The translations under genes and the position numbers were made by a program. This document shows positions 54,930 through 64,000 of a stretch of 64,000 nucleotides of DNA, one piece after another (within the stretch, counting starts at the first letter, position 1; each line of letters begins with the position of its first letter). This DNA is from Micromonospora sp. NBC_01813 (GTDB lineage: Bacteria; Actinomycetota; Actinomycetes; Mycobacteriales; Micromonosporaceae), in assembly GCF_035917335.1 (NCBI RefSeq), contig NZ_CP109067.1, positions 1,676,501-1,740,500 of the forward strand, written 5' to 3'. The notes beneath the pieces are model-generated. The model saw only the letters and a list, made by a program, of their open reading frames with translations. It had not been told where the DNA came from and made no database searches.

Positions 54930-56342
54930 ATGACCCTGCGGGTCGGCGATCAGTTCGCCAACGCACTGGTCACCCAGGACGGTCTGTGCCGTCCGGTCCC
55001 GACTGCACGACCGCACCCGCCCCGGCCCGCCGCCGGAGACGCCTCCGCCGATGGCCGACGCCGGATCCTGATGCTGTCCTGGGAGTACCCGCCGGTACTG
55101 GTCGGTGGACTGGGCCGGCACGTGCACGCCCTCTCCGTCGCCCTGGCCAACGCCGGCCACGAGGTCACCGTCGTCACCCGCCACGCCCCCGGCGCACCCC
55201 TCGAGGAATACGCCGACGGCGTCCGCATCATCCGCGCCGCCGAAGACCCACCCCTGTTCCCCCTGGCCACCCCCAGCCTCCTCGCCTGGACCATGGCCTT
55301 CAACCACACCCTCACCCGCGCCGCCCTCCGCGCCACCCAGTCCGCCGAATACGACGTCATCCACGCCCACGACTGGCTCGTCACCCACACCGCCATCACC
55401 CTCAAGGAACACCTCGACATCCCCCTCGTCGCCACCATCCACGCCACCGAAGCCGGCCGCCACCAAGGCTGGCTCCCCGAAGAAATGAACAAGTCCATCC
55501 ACTCCATCGAGCACTGGCTCGGCCACGAGTCCGGCCGGGTGATCACCTGCTCCGGCTACATGCGTGACGAGGTGATCGACCTGTTCGGGGTCCGGGCGGA
55601 CCGGGTGGACGTGGTGGCCAACGGCGTGGACGTCAGCCGTTGGCAGGTGCCGACCGACGCGGTCGCCGCCGCCCGGGCACGCTTCGCCGGTGACGGCCCG
55701 CTCGTCTCCTTCGTCGGCCGGCTGGTCTACGAGAAGGGCGTCCAGCACCTGATCGCCGCCCTGCCGCGGCTGCGTCAGCAGCACCCCGGGCTGCGCCTGG
55801 TGGTCGCCGGCGACGGGCCCTACCGCAGCGAACTCGAGGCGGTCATCGACCGGCTCGGGCTGCGCGACGCCGTCACCCTGCCCGGCTTCCTCGGTGGCAC
55901 CGACCTGCCCGCGTTGATGGCCGCGTCGGACTGCTTCGCCGTACCCAGCATCTACGAGCCGTTCGGCATGGTCGCTCTCGAAGGGGCGGCGGCCGGTGCC
56001 CCGCTGGCGGTCGCCGCGACCGGTGGGCTCGCCGAGATCGTCGACCCGGGAGTCACCGGGATGACCTTCCAGCCCAAGGATCCGGAGAGCATCGCCGACG
56101 CGGTCGGTGCGCTGCTGGCCGACACCGCACTCGCCCGGCAGATCGCCCGACGGGCCCGACGGATGGTGCACGACCAGTACGGCTGGTCGGCGATCGCGCA
56201 CCGGACGGCCGCGACCTACTCCGCCGCGATCAACCACGCCTCGGTGTTCGACACCGAACGGGCGGCCGCCCGGATGGCGCAGGGCCGGGCCACTATCGTC
56301 ATCCCGGACGGAAATCTCCTCGCCGGCGCGGGGAGCAGATGA
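54930..56342 (+). CDS. GT4-family glycosyltransferase, glycogen synthase/GlgM-like
   Basis: Glycosyltransferase of 470 residues with the GT-B fold. The N-terminal domain starts [20 protein letters not shown], the glycine-rich motif of ADP-glucose-using glycogen synthases and Glg[21 protein letters not shown] and [14 protein letters not shown] follow. The C-terminal GT4 domain has [16 protein letters not shown] and the nucleotide-binding [16 protein letters not shown] with the EX7E glutamates. It makes alpha-glucan or maltose-1-phosphate from ADP-glucose; which one is not decidable here. The ATG at 54930 has a GGAG site; an ATG five codons earlier is possible. Its stop overlaps glgB (ATGA). 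Codons from about 55118 to 55510 are strikingly C-ending, unlike the rest. Confidence 0.9.
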   Translation: MTLRVGDQFANALVTQDGLCRPVPTARPHPPRPAAGDASADGRRRILMLSWEYPPVLVGGLGRHVHALSVALANAGHEVTVVTRHAPGAPLEEYADGVRIIRAAEDPPLFPLATPSLLAWTMAFNHTLTRAALRATQSAEYDVIHAHDWLVTHTAITLKEHLDIPLVATIHATEAGRHQGWLPEEMNKSIHSIEHWLGHESGRVITCSGYMRDEVIDLFGVRADRVDVVANGVDVSRWQVPTDAVAAARARFAGDGPLVSFVGRLVYEKGVQHLIAALPRLRQQHPGLRLVVAGDGPYRSELEAVIDRLGLRDAVTLPGFLGGTDLPALMAASDCFAVPSIYEPFGMVALEGAAAGAPLAVAATGGLAEIVDPGVTGMTFQPKDPESIADAVGALLADTALARQIARRARRMVHDQYGWSAIAHRTAATYSAAINHASVFDTERAAARMAQGRATIVIPDGNLLAGAGSR

Positions 56343-58327
56343 CCGCTACCCGGGAGGCTGCCCTGACCGAGACGATCGGCGACTTCGACCTGTACCTGTT
56401 CGCCGAAGGGCGCCACGAACAGTTGTGGCGGATGCTCGGTGCCCACCCACAACCTGGCGGATGCCGGTTCGCGGTGTGGGCACCGAACGCCCGGCGGGTC
56501 CGGGTGATCGGCGACGGACCCGGTTGGGGTCCGTACGAAGGGCAGGAACTGGACCGACTCGGGTCCGGCGGCGTCTGGGCGGGCTTCGTTTCCGGAATGG
56601 TGGCCGGACAGCGGTACAAGTACCGCGTGCAGGCCGCGGACGGCTCCTGGTCGGACCGGGCGGATCCGATGGCGAACGCCACCGAGGTACCACCCAGGAC
56701 CGCCTCGGTGGTGTACCAGTCCGGCTACGTGTGGCAGGACGCGGACTGGATGGCCGCCCGGCGCGGTGACCACCACGCCCGTCCGATGTCCGTCTACGAG
56801 GTACACCTCGGTTCCTGGCGGCCCGGCCTCGGCTACCGGGAACTCGCCGACCAACTGGTCGGCTACGTCACCGACCTAGGATTCACCCACGTCGAGTTCA
56901 TGCCGGTGATGGAGCATCCGTTCGGCGGGTCCTGGGGCTACCAGGTGACCGGCTACTACGCGCCCACGTCGCGGTTCGGTACGCCCGACGACTTTCGGCA
57001 CCTGGTGGACCGACTGCACCAGGCCGGCATCGGCGTACTACTGGACTGGGTGCCGGCGCACTTTCCCCGCGACGCCTGGGCGCTGGCCCGCTTCGACGGC
57101 ACGCCGTTGTACGAACATCCCGATCCACGCCGCGGCGAGCACCCGGACTGGGGCAGTCTGATCTTCGACTACGGTCGGCGGGAGGTCCGCAACTTCCTGG
57201 TCGCCAACGCGCTGTACTGGTTGGACGAGTTCCACATCGACGGGCTACGGGTCGACGCGGTCGCCTCGATGCTGTATCTGGACTACTCGCGAGGTCCGGG
57301 GCAGTGGCTGCCCAACGACGAGGGCGGCAACGCCCATCACGAGGCGATCGAGCTGATCAAGGAGCTGAACGCCACGGCGTACCGGTTGCATCCCGGCACC
57401 GTCATGATCGCCGAGGAGTCGACCGCCTGGCCCGGCGTCACCCGACCGACCGACTGGGACGGGCTCGGCTTCGGCCTGAAGTGGAACATGGGCTGGATGC
57501 ACGACACCCTGAGCTACCTGGCTCGGGACCCCGTACACCGCAGCCACCACCACGACGAGCTGACCTGGCCGGCGTCGTACGCGCACACCGAACAGTTCCT
57601 GCTGCCGATCAGCCACGACGAGGTGGTCCACGGCAAGGGTTCACTGACCGCCAAGTTGCCCGGCGACCGCTGGCAACGGCTGGCCGGGCTGCGCGGCCTG
57701 CTCGCCTACATGTGGGCGTTCCCCGGCAAACAACTGCTCTTCATGGGTAGCGAACTCGCCGACGAGCAGGAGTGGAGCGAGCAACGCGGGTTGGACTGGT
57801 CGCTGGCCGCCGATCCGGCGGTCGACGGGGTACGCGCACTGCTGCGCGACCTCAACACGGTCTACCGGGGCTGCCCCGCGCTGTGGGAGCAGGATGTGGT
57901 CCCGCAGGGGTTCCGCTGGATCGACCACACCGATCGGGGTGCCAACCTCGTGTCGTTTCTGCGGTACGCCGCGGACGGCGGCGTCCTGGCCTGTGTCGTC
58001 AACTTCTCCGGTACGCCCCGGCACGGTCACCCGGTCGGGCTGCCCACACCCGGACGCTGGCGCGAGGTGGTCAACACCGACGCACAGCATTACGGCGGGT
58101 CGAACGTCGGCAACATGGGCGTCGTGCTTGCCGACGGCCCGCCGTTGCACGGGCAACCGGCGTCCGCCACGATCCAGGTGGGGCCGTTCGCGGCGGTCTG
58201 GCTTGCGCCCGAGACGGTGGCCGGGACGGCGCGGACCAGCCAGGCGGCGCGGACGAGCATGACGTCACGGACAGGCGGGGCGGGGGAAACGGCCACGAGG
58301 CCGGACGAAGGCCGGCAGATCAGCTGA
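56339..58327 (+). CDS. glgB: 1,4-alpha-glucan branching enzyme
   Basis: GH13 branching enzyme of 662 residues, cytoplasmic, which makes the alpha-1,6 branches of glycogen. An N-terminal CBM48 region (about 35-125; [18 protein letters not shown]) precedes the catalytic barrel. [15 protein letters not shown] holds the nucleophile Asp, [12 protein letters not shown] the acid/base Glu, and [11 protein letters not shown] the third carboxylate. The C-terminal beta domain is followed by a ~40-residue Ser/Thr/Arg/Gly tail not typical of the family. It is translationally coupled to the GT4 gene by an ATGA overlap. The shorter N-terminus (no N1 domain) is common in one GlgB group. A strong terminator follows. 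Confidence 0.95.
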   Translation: MTATREAALTETIGDFDLYLFAEGRHEQLWRMLGAHPQPGGCRFAVWAPNARRVRVIGDGPGWGPYEGQELDRLGSGGVWAGFVSGMVAGQRYKYRVQAADGSWSDRADPMANATEVPPRTASVVYQSGYVWQDADWMAARRGDHHARPMSVYEVHLGSWRPGLGYRELADQLVGYVTDLGFTHVEFMPVMEHPFGGSWGYQVTGYYAPTSRFGTPDDFRHLVDRLHQAGIGVLLDWVPAHFPRDAWALARFDGTPLYEHPDPRRGEHPDWGSLIFDYGRREVRNFLVANALYWLDEFHIDGLRVDAVASMLYLDYSRGPGQWLPNDEGGNAHHEAIELIKELNATAYRLHPGTVMIAEESTAWPGVTRPTDWDGLGFGLKWNMGWMHDTLSYLARDPVHRSHHHDELTWPASYAHTEQFLLPISHDEVVHGKGSLTAKLPGDRWQRLAGLRGLLAYMWAFPGKQLLFMGSELADEQEWSEQRGLDWSLAADPAVDGVRALLRDLNTVYRGCPALWEQDVVPQGFRWIDHTDRGANLVSFLRYAADGGVLACVVNFSGTPRHGHPVGLPTPGRWREVVNTDAQHYGGSNVGNMGVVLADGPPLHGQPASATIQVGPFAAVWLAPETVAGTARTSQAARTSMTSRTGGAGETATRPDEGRQIS

Positions 58328-58361
58328 TCCCGGCCGGCGGGCTGACGTCCGCCGGCCGAGG

Positions 58362-58401
58362 CAAACGTCCCCGGCTGGGAGGAACCGGCCGGGGACGTTT
58401 G
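58362..58401. terminator. Bidirectional terminator between glgB and citrate synthase
   Basis: A perfect 13-bp stem (58362-58374 with 58389-58401) has a 14-base loop and is followed by TGTTC. Its arms start with CAAA and end with TTTG, so each strand carries a short A/T flank. It lies between convergent stops. Confidence 0.75.
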
Positions 58402-58422
58402 TGTTCGCTGCGGGTGAAACCG

Positions 58423-59706
58423 TCAGCGCTGGTCGATCGGGACGAATCCGCGTTCGCCCGGTCCGATGTACAACTGCCGGGGCCGACCGATCTTGTTGCT
58501 CGGGTCGGCGATCATCTCCCGCCACTGGGCGATCCAGCCGGGCAGCCGCCCCAGCGCGAACAGCACGGTGAACATCTTCGGCGGGAAGCCCATGGCCTTG
58601 TAGATCAGGCCGGTGTAGAAGTCCACGTTGGGGTAGAGCTTGCGCGACACGAAGAAGTCGTCGGCGAGGGCGATCTCCTCGAGCTGCATGGCGATGTCCA
58701 GCAACGGGTCCGGCTTGTCGAGCCGACCCAGAATGTCCTGAGCCGCCTGCTTGACGATCGCGGCCCGCGGGTCGTAGTTCTTGTACACGCGGTGCCCGAA
58801 GCCCATCAGCTTGACGCCACGTTCCTTGTTCTTCACCCGACGGACGAACTCGTGCACGTCGCCGTCCGACGTGTCGATGTCCTGGAGCATCTCCAGCACC
58901 GCCTGGTTGGCGCCGCCGTGCAGCGGGCCGAACAGGGCGTTGACCCCGGCCGACACCGATGCGAACAGGTTCGCGTTGCTGGAGCCCACCAGCCGTACGG
59001 TGGAGGCCGAGCAGTTCTGCTCGTGGTCGGCGTGCAGCACCAGGAGCATGTCCAGTACCTGGGCGACGACTGGGTCGACCTCGTACTGCGCCGCCGGGAC
59101 CCCGAACGTCATGCGCAGGAAGTTCTCGACGTAGCCCAGGGAGTTGTCGGGGTACAGCAGCGGCTGTCCGATCGACTTCTTGTAGGCGTACGACGCGATG
59201 GTCGGCACCTTCGCCATCAGCCGGACCGTCGAGATCTCCACGTGGTCGGAGTCGAACGGGTCCAGGCTGTCCTGGTAGAAGGTCGACAGCGCGCTGACCG
59301 CCGAGGAGAGCACCGCCATCGGGTGTGCGTCGCGCGGGAAGCCGTCGAAGAACCGACGCATCTCCTCGTGCAGCAGGGTGTGCAGCCGGACCCGGCCACT
59401 GAACTCGGCCAGTTGGGCGCTGGTCGGCAGTTCCCCGTAGATCAGCAGGTAGCTGACCTCGAGGAAGGATGCCTTGCCCGCCAGCTGATCGATCGGATAG
59501 CCACGGTAGCGCAGGATCCCGGCGTCGCCGTCGATGTAGGTGATCGCCGACGCGCACGAGGCGGTGTTGACGTACCCCGGGTCGAACGTGACGTGGCCGG
59601 TGTCCTTCAGTAGCGCGCCGATCTCGATGCCGGGTGGCCCTTCGACTGCCGGCTGCACCGGCATCGATAGTTGGCCACCGGGATGGTCGAGCTTCACATC
59701 CGTCAT
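58423..59706 (-). CDS. gltA: Citrate synthase (type II)
   Basis: Enters acetyl-CoA into the TCA cycle by condensing it with oxaloacetate. The protein is 427 residues, the usual size of hexameric type II enzymes. Family motifs: GILRYRGYPIDQLA, LLVLHADHEQNCSASTVRLVGS (catalytic His region), GPLHGGANQAVLEML (second His), MGFGHRVYKNYDPRA (third His), and DFYTGLIYKAMGFPPKMFTVLFALGR in successive parts near the C-terminus. Arg and Asp active-site residues are all present. The ATG at 59706 has a GAGGG site. It converges on glgB across a shared terminator. A palindrome (GCGGCAC-C-GTGCCGC near 59772) lies in its leader. Confidence 0.96.
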   Translation of the reverse strand: MTDVKLDHPGGQLSMPVQPAVEGPPGIEIGALLKDTGHVTFDPGYVNTASCASAITYIDGDAGILRYRGYPIDQLAGKASFLEVSYLLIYGELPTSAQLAEFSGRVRLHTLLHEEMRRFFDGFPRDAHPMAVLSSAVSALSTFYQDSLDPFDSDHVEISTVRLMAKVPTIASYAYKKSIGQPLLYPDNSLGYVENFLRMTFGVPAAQYEVDPVVAQVLDMLLVLHADHEQNCSASTVRLVGSSNANLFASVSAGVNALFGPLHGGANQAVLEMLQDIDTSDGDVHEFVRRVKNKERGVKLMGFGHRVYKNYDPRAAIVKQAAQDILGRLDKPDPLLDIAMQLEEIALADDFFVSRKLYPNVDFYTGLIYKAMGFPPKMFTVLFALGRLPGWIAQWREMIADPSNKIGRPRQLYIGPGERGFVPIDQR

Positions 59707-59871
59707 ATGGTCCCTCGCTTCGCCGGCAGATCTTCGTCGAGTGCCTCACTTTTACCGTAATCGTGCGGCACCGTGCCGCCACAGGGACAGGGCAAGGGTG
59801 AGGGATGCGTCACCCGTTCAAGGCACGCGAAACACACAGAAGGCCCTAAGCCGGACAGACATCCCCGATGA

Positions 59872-61995
59872 TCAGGGCGATCGACGGAGCAGCGTGGTCC
59901 CGCCGTCGATCACCTCGAAGAGCTCCAGGCGGTTGTCGCCGGCCCGCAACAGCGACTCATCCTCGAGCAGCGCCGCGAACCGCCGGCCCTTGGCATCCGG
60001 CGCGAGCGCCGCCACCACCGCCGCGATCTCGCCGTTCAGCGCCACGGCGATCGGCGCCCCGTCGCGCACCACCGCCGGCAGTTCCCCGTACGCCAGCATC
60101 GGCAGTTCACCCGCGGCCGGATCGACTCCGGCATAGTCGCTGGCGTTGACGACGGTGGCCCGCACTCCGTCGTCGGTGACCGGCAACTCGTCGACCGTCC
60201 GGCCGACCAACGCGGGAAGAAGCGGCGCCGGTGCCGGCGGACCGGCCCGACCGGTCGTCAGCGCCTCGAACGTCGATGGGCCGGGCACCGTCACCGGTTC
60301 GCCGGGTACGTCGCGGAACTCCTTGTCGGCCCGCTGGCGTACGGGGCAGGTCCCGCAGCGGCCGTCGACCTCGAACGGCAACTCCACGCCAGCGTGGTGG
60401 GCGATGGTCGGCAGCAGATCGACATGCTCCCAGTTCTGGTCGTCGATCCTGCCCGTACGCTGGCCTGGTTCCTTGACGAAGGTCGGCACCCAGAGCACCT
60501 CGGCCGGTGCCGCCCGCACCGCGCCCATGCCCCGCCCCTGCTCCCCCAGGGTGAAGCTCACTCCGTGGTCGGCGGTCACGACCAGCAGGGCGTCGTCGTA
60601 TCGGCCGCTGGACCGCAGGGCGTCCAGGGTCTGACCGATCAGCCCGTCGGTATATCCAAGCTGGGCGAGATGCCGCTGACGGGCCAGCTGAATCCAGCCC
60701 TCGCCCTCGTTGGGAAAGTCCTCGGGAGCGTCGTACCGCACACCTGAGGGCAGGTAGCTCCACGGCGCGTGCGGCATCAACAGGTGGAGAAAGTGCACCG
60801 TCGGCTCCTCATCGGCGGCCGACAGGCCGTCGATGAAGGTGGTGAACCGCGCCGGTTGGTTGTCGTTGAGGGTGTGGAACCGGAACTTCGGATCGGTCGG
60901 CGCGTCGCCGCCGAGCGTCCGACCGGCCTCGGTGCTGGTGAGCCCGGCGTCGCCAGCGGTCGGCTCCCGGAAACTCGCCGTCGGATCGTCATGGCTCTCC
61001 ACCGGTGACAGAATCTGCCCCAGCAGGGCCCCTGTCTCCCGCAACAGCACCGGCATCGCCGCCACCGGCGCGCCGGCGGTCGCCGCGCAGCGGCTGGGTG
61101 GGCAGAGCTCGGTGATGCTCTCCTGCGCCTTGATCTGGTATGTGCCGCCGAGCGCGCTGAACAGGTTGTCCGGGTGCTGAGAGTAGTGCGGCGCGACCTC
61201 GTGCTGCGGGTAACGTCCGGTCAGCATCGCCGGCAACGCGTACGGCGTCCAACCGCTGACCGCGGTGGAGTTGCGGTACCAGGTCGACCCGCCCGCCAAC
61301 TCCGCGAAGTTCGGGTAGCGTTCGGCGTCGATCTGCCCGTCCGGGCCGAGCAGCGACACCAGCGGCAACTCGTCGAGGATCAGCACCACCACCGGCGGGT
61401 GATCGCCGGAAGCCGCTCCCGGGCCGGAGCTTTCCCGCTCGGTGGCGAGGACGACAGCCGAGGCGGGCGAGGCGAACGCGAACAGCGTCACGAAGACCAC
61501 CGGTCCGACCGAGGCCAGTCGGAGCAACTGCCCGACGCCGGACCACCGCCGGTACGCCAAGGTGGCCAGTGCACCCGCCGTCACCGCGAGCGTGAGCAGC
61601 AGCAGACCCCGCACCGGCAGCAGGTACTTGCCCACCTGAATCGCGAGAGCCACCAACAGCAGGCCCACGGTGACCAGGTGGGCGACCCGGCGGGCGGTTG
61701 GGCCGGCGAGCCCGGTCAGCAGCCCCGGCAGCCAGCAGGCCAGCGGCGGCAGAATCGTGTAGATCGCTACCAGCAGCAGGATCTCCGCCGTCGTGGCGCC
61801 GTGGAACAGGAAGAAGTCCGGACTCCGGCCCACCACGTCGAGCAGTGGCTGCGCCACGACCAGCCCACAGAGCGCGACGATCTCCAGCAGTCGGCCCCAC
61901 TCCGAGCGCCCGCTGGGCGGCGCGGATTCACGGGGCGGCGCGGATTCAACCGTCGGCTCCGGGCCGGGGCCGGCAGCGGGTGCGGCATCAGCCAC
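59872..61995 (-). CDS. Membrane-bound sulfatase/LTA-synthase-fold hydrolase or transferase
   Basis: Protein of 707 residues. The N-terminal ~200 contain five hydrophobic helices (for example LLEIVALCGLVVAQPLL, AHLVTVGLLLVALAI). An alkaline-phosphatase/sulfatase-fold domain follows, probably extracytoplasmic. VVVLILDELP provides the first metal ligands, GWTPYALPAMLTGRYP resembles the catalytic Thr region of LTA synthase-like enzymes, and VVTADHGVSF gives the Asp-His metal ligands. It may cleave or transfer phospho- or sulfo-groups on surface polymers; this is inference. The GTG at 61995 overlaps the methyltransferase stop by eight bases, so the two are coupled. Confidence 0.88.
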   Translation of the reverse strand: MADAAPAAGPGPEPTVESAPPRESAPPSGRSEWGRLLEIVALCGLVVAQPLLDVVGRSPDFFLFHGATTAEILLLVAIYTILPPLACWLPGLLTGLAGPTARRVAHLVTVGLLLVALAIQVGKYLLPVRGLLLLTLAVTAGALATLAYRRWSGVGQLLRLASVGPVVFVTLFAFASPASAVVLATERESSGPGAASGDHPPVVVLILDELPLVSLLGPDGQIDAERYPNFAELAGGSTWYRNSTAVSGWTPYALPAMLTGRYPQHEVAPHYSQHPDNLFSALGGTYQIKAQESITELCPPSRCAATAGAPVAAMPVLLRETGALLGQILSPVESHDDPTASFREPTAGDAGLTSTEAGRTLGGDAPTDPKFRFHTLNDNQPARFTTFIDGLSAADEEPTVHFLHLLMPHAPWSYLPSGVRYDAPEDFPNEGEGWIQLARQRHLAQLGYTDGLIGQTLDALRSSGRYDDALLVVTADHGVSFTLGEQGRGMGAVRAAPAEVLWVPTFVKEPGQRTGRIDDQNWEHVDLLPTIAHHAGVELPFEVDGRCGTCPVRQRADKEFRDVPGEPVTVPGPSTFEALTTGRAGPPAPAPLLPALVGRTVDELPVTDDGVRATVVNASDYAGVDPAAGELPMLAYGELPAVVRDGAPIAVALNGEIAAVVAALAPDAKGRRFAALLEDESLLRAGDNRLELFEVIDGGTTLLRRSP

Positions 61996-63430
61996 GGGGT
62001 ACCCCGGCGTACAGGGTCCTGGTCCCCGACGGCAGCTCCTCCCGTCGGGTGATCTCGTAGCGCTCGGCGAGCAACCGTTCGAACTCCGCGCGCTGGTAGT
62101 CCGGGAACAGCCCAGCCGGCTTGTTCGCGAGCAACTGGCGGGCCATCGGGTCGTCGGGATGCACGAACTCGATGATCAGGTGACCCTGGCCGCCGCCGAC
62201 CGGCAGCATGGCGGTCAGCCAGTCGAGGATTCGGGGCAGCGGCACGTTCCGACCGATCGCCAGATGGTGGATGACCGCCAACGCCAGCACGGAGTCCGCC
62301 TTCGCCCGGGACAGGAACGAGGTGCGTTCGTCGCCCGCCCAGCCACCACCGGGCGACGGATCGGCCAGGTCCATCAGGATCGGCAGGATCCGGTGCTCCC
62401 GCTCGGCCCGCAGTTTGCGGTAGAGGTCGTCGACCACGGCCGGGTCGCTCTCGACGGCCACCACGTAATCCGCGTGCGCGGCGGCGATCCGGGAGTAGGT
62501 GCCGTCGTTCGCGCCGAGGTCGAAGACGGTCCCGGGGCGCCGGTCGGCAAGCTCGCCGTCGACGAAGGCGGTCTTGGCCGTCCGATCGGCGTCCGAGTAC
62601 GTACAGGTCTGCTGGTAGTTGACCCAGTGGCTGCGCGGTGGCGCCCAGTCCAGTCGCTCGACCAGCCGGGCCACCGCCCGCACCGTCGCCTGCACGAGCT
62701 CGGCGGAGAAGCCGGCGTCGCGGATCTCGTCGCGGACCTCCCCCGTGCTCGCTCCCGCGTTGCGGGCCTGCATCGCGTCGTGCAGGTGTACGTGTTTGAA
62801 CACGCCTGCCCGCCACCGCCGCGCGCCGCCGAACATCCGGCGCATCTGACTCGACTCGATGCCGTCGATGCGCGCCCGCAGGAACGGTTGGAAGTCCAAC
62901 CCCAGGTGTGCCTGGAGCATGAGGGGGTAGAGCATCGTCTGGCAGAACTGCCGGTAGCCGGCCCACGGCTCACCGGCGGTGCCAGGTTGGAACGATCCGA
63001 CATCGATGAAGACCGGATCCGCCCCCCGCCACTGGAGGTTGTACGCCGAACCGTCGGTCATCGTGATCCCGTCGGCGAGCGCGTCCTGCAGAATCTCCAG
63101 ATGCAGCCGGGCCGCGTCGCGCAACATCGCGAACGACCACTCGTACGGGTAGGACACGAAGGGGATCCGGTCGTGCCGCAGCACCGTTGTCCAGCGGCCG
63201 GTCACCGTCGCGGGCAGGGTCTGCGGCGCGGCGGGTTCGGTGCCGATCACCTTTCCGGCAGCGAGCAACGGCGGCAGGAACGAACTACCCGAGACTGTCG
63301 ACCAGTCCTTCGCGGCCTGCGGCCCCAGCCCACGAAGGACGGCACCCTCGGCGTAGAAGACCTGATTGTCCGGGTCCCGGAACGAGCCGGGTTCGTCGCG
63401 CGTGGTCGAGGTAGGCGTTTCGGAGATCAT
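61988..63430 (-). CDS. SAM-dependent methyltransferase with N-terminal kinase-like region
   Basis: Protein of 480 residues. The C-terminal half is a class I methyltransferase with the glycine-rich FDLGANDGTYSRIAA motif, VVAVESDP and LALAVIHHL. The N-terminal ~230 residues include SYPYEWSFAML and DGSAYNLQWRGADPVFIDVGS, which resembles a kinase catalytic loop (D..N...D). Homologues with this layout are found in surface-polysaccharide loci. No membrane segment is seen. The ATG at 63430 is the natural start. It is in an operon with the 49-residue membrane protein upstream and the sulfatase-fold gene downstream (eight-base overlap). Confidence 0.87.
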   Translation of the reverse strand: MISETPTSTTRDEPGSFRDPDNQVFYAEGAVLRGLGPQAAKDWSTVSGSSFLPPLLAAGKVIGTEPAAPQTLPATVTGRWTTVLRHDRIPFVSYPYEWSFAMLRDAARLHLEILQDALADGITMTDGSAYNLQWRGADPVFIDVGSFQPGTAGEPWAGYRQFCQTMLYPLMLQAHLGLDFQPFLRARIDGIESSQMRRMFGGARRWRAGVFKHVHLHDAMQARNAGASTGEVRDEIRDAGFSAELVQATVRAVARLVERLDWAPPRSHWVNYQQTCTYSDADRTAKTAFVDGELADRRPGTVFDLGANDGTYSRIAAAHADYVVAVESDPAVVDDLYRKLRAEREHRILPILMDLADPSPGGGWAGDERTSFLSRAKADSVLALAVIHHLAIGRNVPLPRILDWLTAMLPVGGGQGHLIIEFVHPDDPMARQLLANKPAGLFPDYQRAEFERLLAERYEITRREELPSGTRTLYAGVPRG

Positions 63431-63444
63431 CGATACGGAGCCGC

Positions 63445-63594
63445 TCAGTCCTTCTTGGTGGGCTGCTTACGGAACCGGCTGGTCAGCCGACGCCAGTACA
63501 GCTTCGTCGCGACGACCACGCCGGCCGTGCCGGCTACCAGTGCCTGAACGATCAGGCTGCCGGATCCGGCGTCCAGGTAGGCCAAGTCCGTCAT
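63445..63594 (-). CDS. Small membrane protein with YLDAGSGS motif
   Basis: A 49-residue protein with a strong ribosome site (GGAGGT, eight-base spacing). It begins MTDLAYLDAGSGSLIVQALV and has one membrane helix (SLIVQALVAGTAGVVVATKL) and a basic tail (YWRRLTSRFRKQPTKKD). Small proteins with a DPGSGS/DAGSGS start followed by a helix recur beside surface-glycan and sulfatase-fold enzymes in bacteria, which fits this position 14 bases before the methyltransferase. Likely a membrane-positioning or assembly partner; inference only. Confidence 0.8.
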   Translation of the reverse strand: MTDLAYLDAGSGSLIVQALVAGTAGVVVATKLYWRRLTSRFRKQPTKKD

Positions 63595-63958
63595 GCCGGC
63601 CACCTCCCAACTGTGTCGAAGTTCGTGCCAACAGGTCCGGGCAGCAGATCTCCATGGTCGCGACCGGTGCCGGCGTCACCATGGGTTGGCCGGCAAGTCA
63701 CCTCACGGACAGCTGCCGTCCACCACCCTACGCCGAGCGTCGCACCGGCACCCTCAGCCCCACCGACAACTTGGCGAAGGCGGATCGTGGCATCGGCACC
63801 GACAAGTCGAGTTTTTGCGTTCTATGCCCCATTTTTCCACGTAGGTAGCCGGCGAACCCATCCCGCGAGCGCCAGGTAACAGTTCAACAACGGCCGACCG
63901 AACCGGCGGACTCCCGTCGAGCGGACCCGCCGGCTCGACCGGTCCCGATGCAGCCGGA
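63595..63958. other. Leader of the methyltransferase operon and gene-free gap
   Basis: I see no convincing gene in these 364 bases. Open plus-strand frames lack ribosome sites and family features. An AT-rich stretch around 63810-63845 (AGTTTTTGCG, ATTTTTCCACG) is the most likely promoter region for the minus-strand operon. Confidence 0.4.
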
Positions 63959-64000
63959 TCAGATGTCGCGCCGCACCGCTACCCCGCCGAGCGGGGAGCG
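63959..64000 (-). CDS. Possible 3' end of a gene running off the right edge
   Basis: On the minus strand the last bases read RSPLGGVAVRRDI and end in TGA at 63961-63959. The open frame to the edge and sensible codon use suggest the C-terminus of a gene that lies mostly outside. Too little is visible to name it. Confidence 0.3.
   Translation of the reverse strand, partial: RSPLGGVAVRRDI

Noticed and set aside
57772-59613. Long plus-strand open frame of 613 codons over glgB and citrate synthase
   Set aside because: It is antisense to the citrate synthase gene and out of frame with glgB. The translation is Arg/Val/Gln-rich with no family features, as expected for GC-rich shadow frames.

Overview
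The window is high-GC DNA with dense, tightly packed genes. GTG/TTG starts, TGATG/ATGA overlaps and the gene content point to an actinobacterium: mycothiol ligase MshC, glucosyl-3-phosphoglycerate synthase, F420-type oxidoreductase, SigB/F-type sigma factor, GAF-ANTAR regulator, SecA2, and DUF3090/SCO1664/DUF5703/DUF3140 proteins. The overall set fits Micromonosporaceae best; that family-level placement is an inference. No rRNA, tRNA, CRISPR array, transposase or phage gene was seen.

Layout. 1-7810: a LuxR-type response regulator (probably starting left of the window), then two tandem ATPase+FtsX/MacB-type permease pairs. Their ATPase genes share a 729-bp block with only three mismatches, while the permeases are clearly diverged. 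7811-12526: HAD phosphatase, secreted zinc-peptidase lipoprotein, PAC2 protein, SAM O-methyltransferase and a GntR/UTRA regulator. 12625-18070 (minus strand): a probable six-gene run with LLM oxidoreductase, UppP, a phosphomutase-like enzyme, DUF3090, an SCO1664-type protein and MshC. 18281-27157: aldo/keto reductase, DUF5703, M20 peptidase, hemerythrin-like protein, LysR regulator, and a ClpC-like AAA+ unfoldase with DUF3140 downstream.

27339-31853 is a compact four-gene operon of unknown role: a WXG100-sized helical-hairpin protein, an unknown helical protein, an FtsK/SpoIIIE ATPase that reads as three tandem modules with one intact P-loop, and a small membrane protein. 31904-33438 holds a second candidate system: a 90-residue peptide with three perfect 15-residue repeats, translationally coupled to a JmjC/cupin oxygenase. 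This could be an undescribed ribosomally made, oxygenase-modified peptide. 33524-37378 is a LacI/GH3 glycosidase pair with palindromic sites between them. 40096-42404 has two convergent secreted CBM2 proteins (SGNH hydrolase and AA10 lytic monooxygenase).

42752-45567: secreted LVIVD protein and DUF305 protein diverging from a perfect TGTGA-N6-TCACA site, plus a DUF2231 membrane protein. 45660-53540: GAF-ANTAR, SecA2, GpgS, a 59-residue membrane protein, a sigma factor fused to a STAS domain that lacks the phosphorylatable serine, and a Vms1/eRF1-like protein. 53699-58327: DMT transporter and a glycogen pair (GT4 glycosyltransferase and GlgB); the GT4 gene has an internal block of strikingly different codon use. 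58423-63594: citrate synthase and an envelope-type operon of a 49-residue membrane protein, a methyltransferase and a membrane sulfatase/phosphotransferase-fold enzyme. A probable 3' gene end lies at the right edge.
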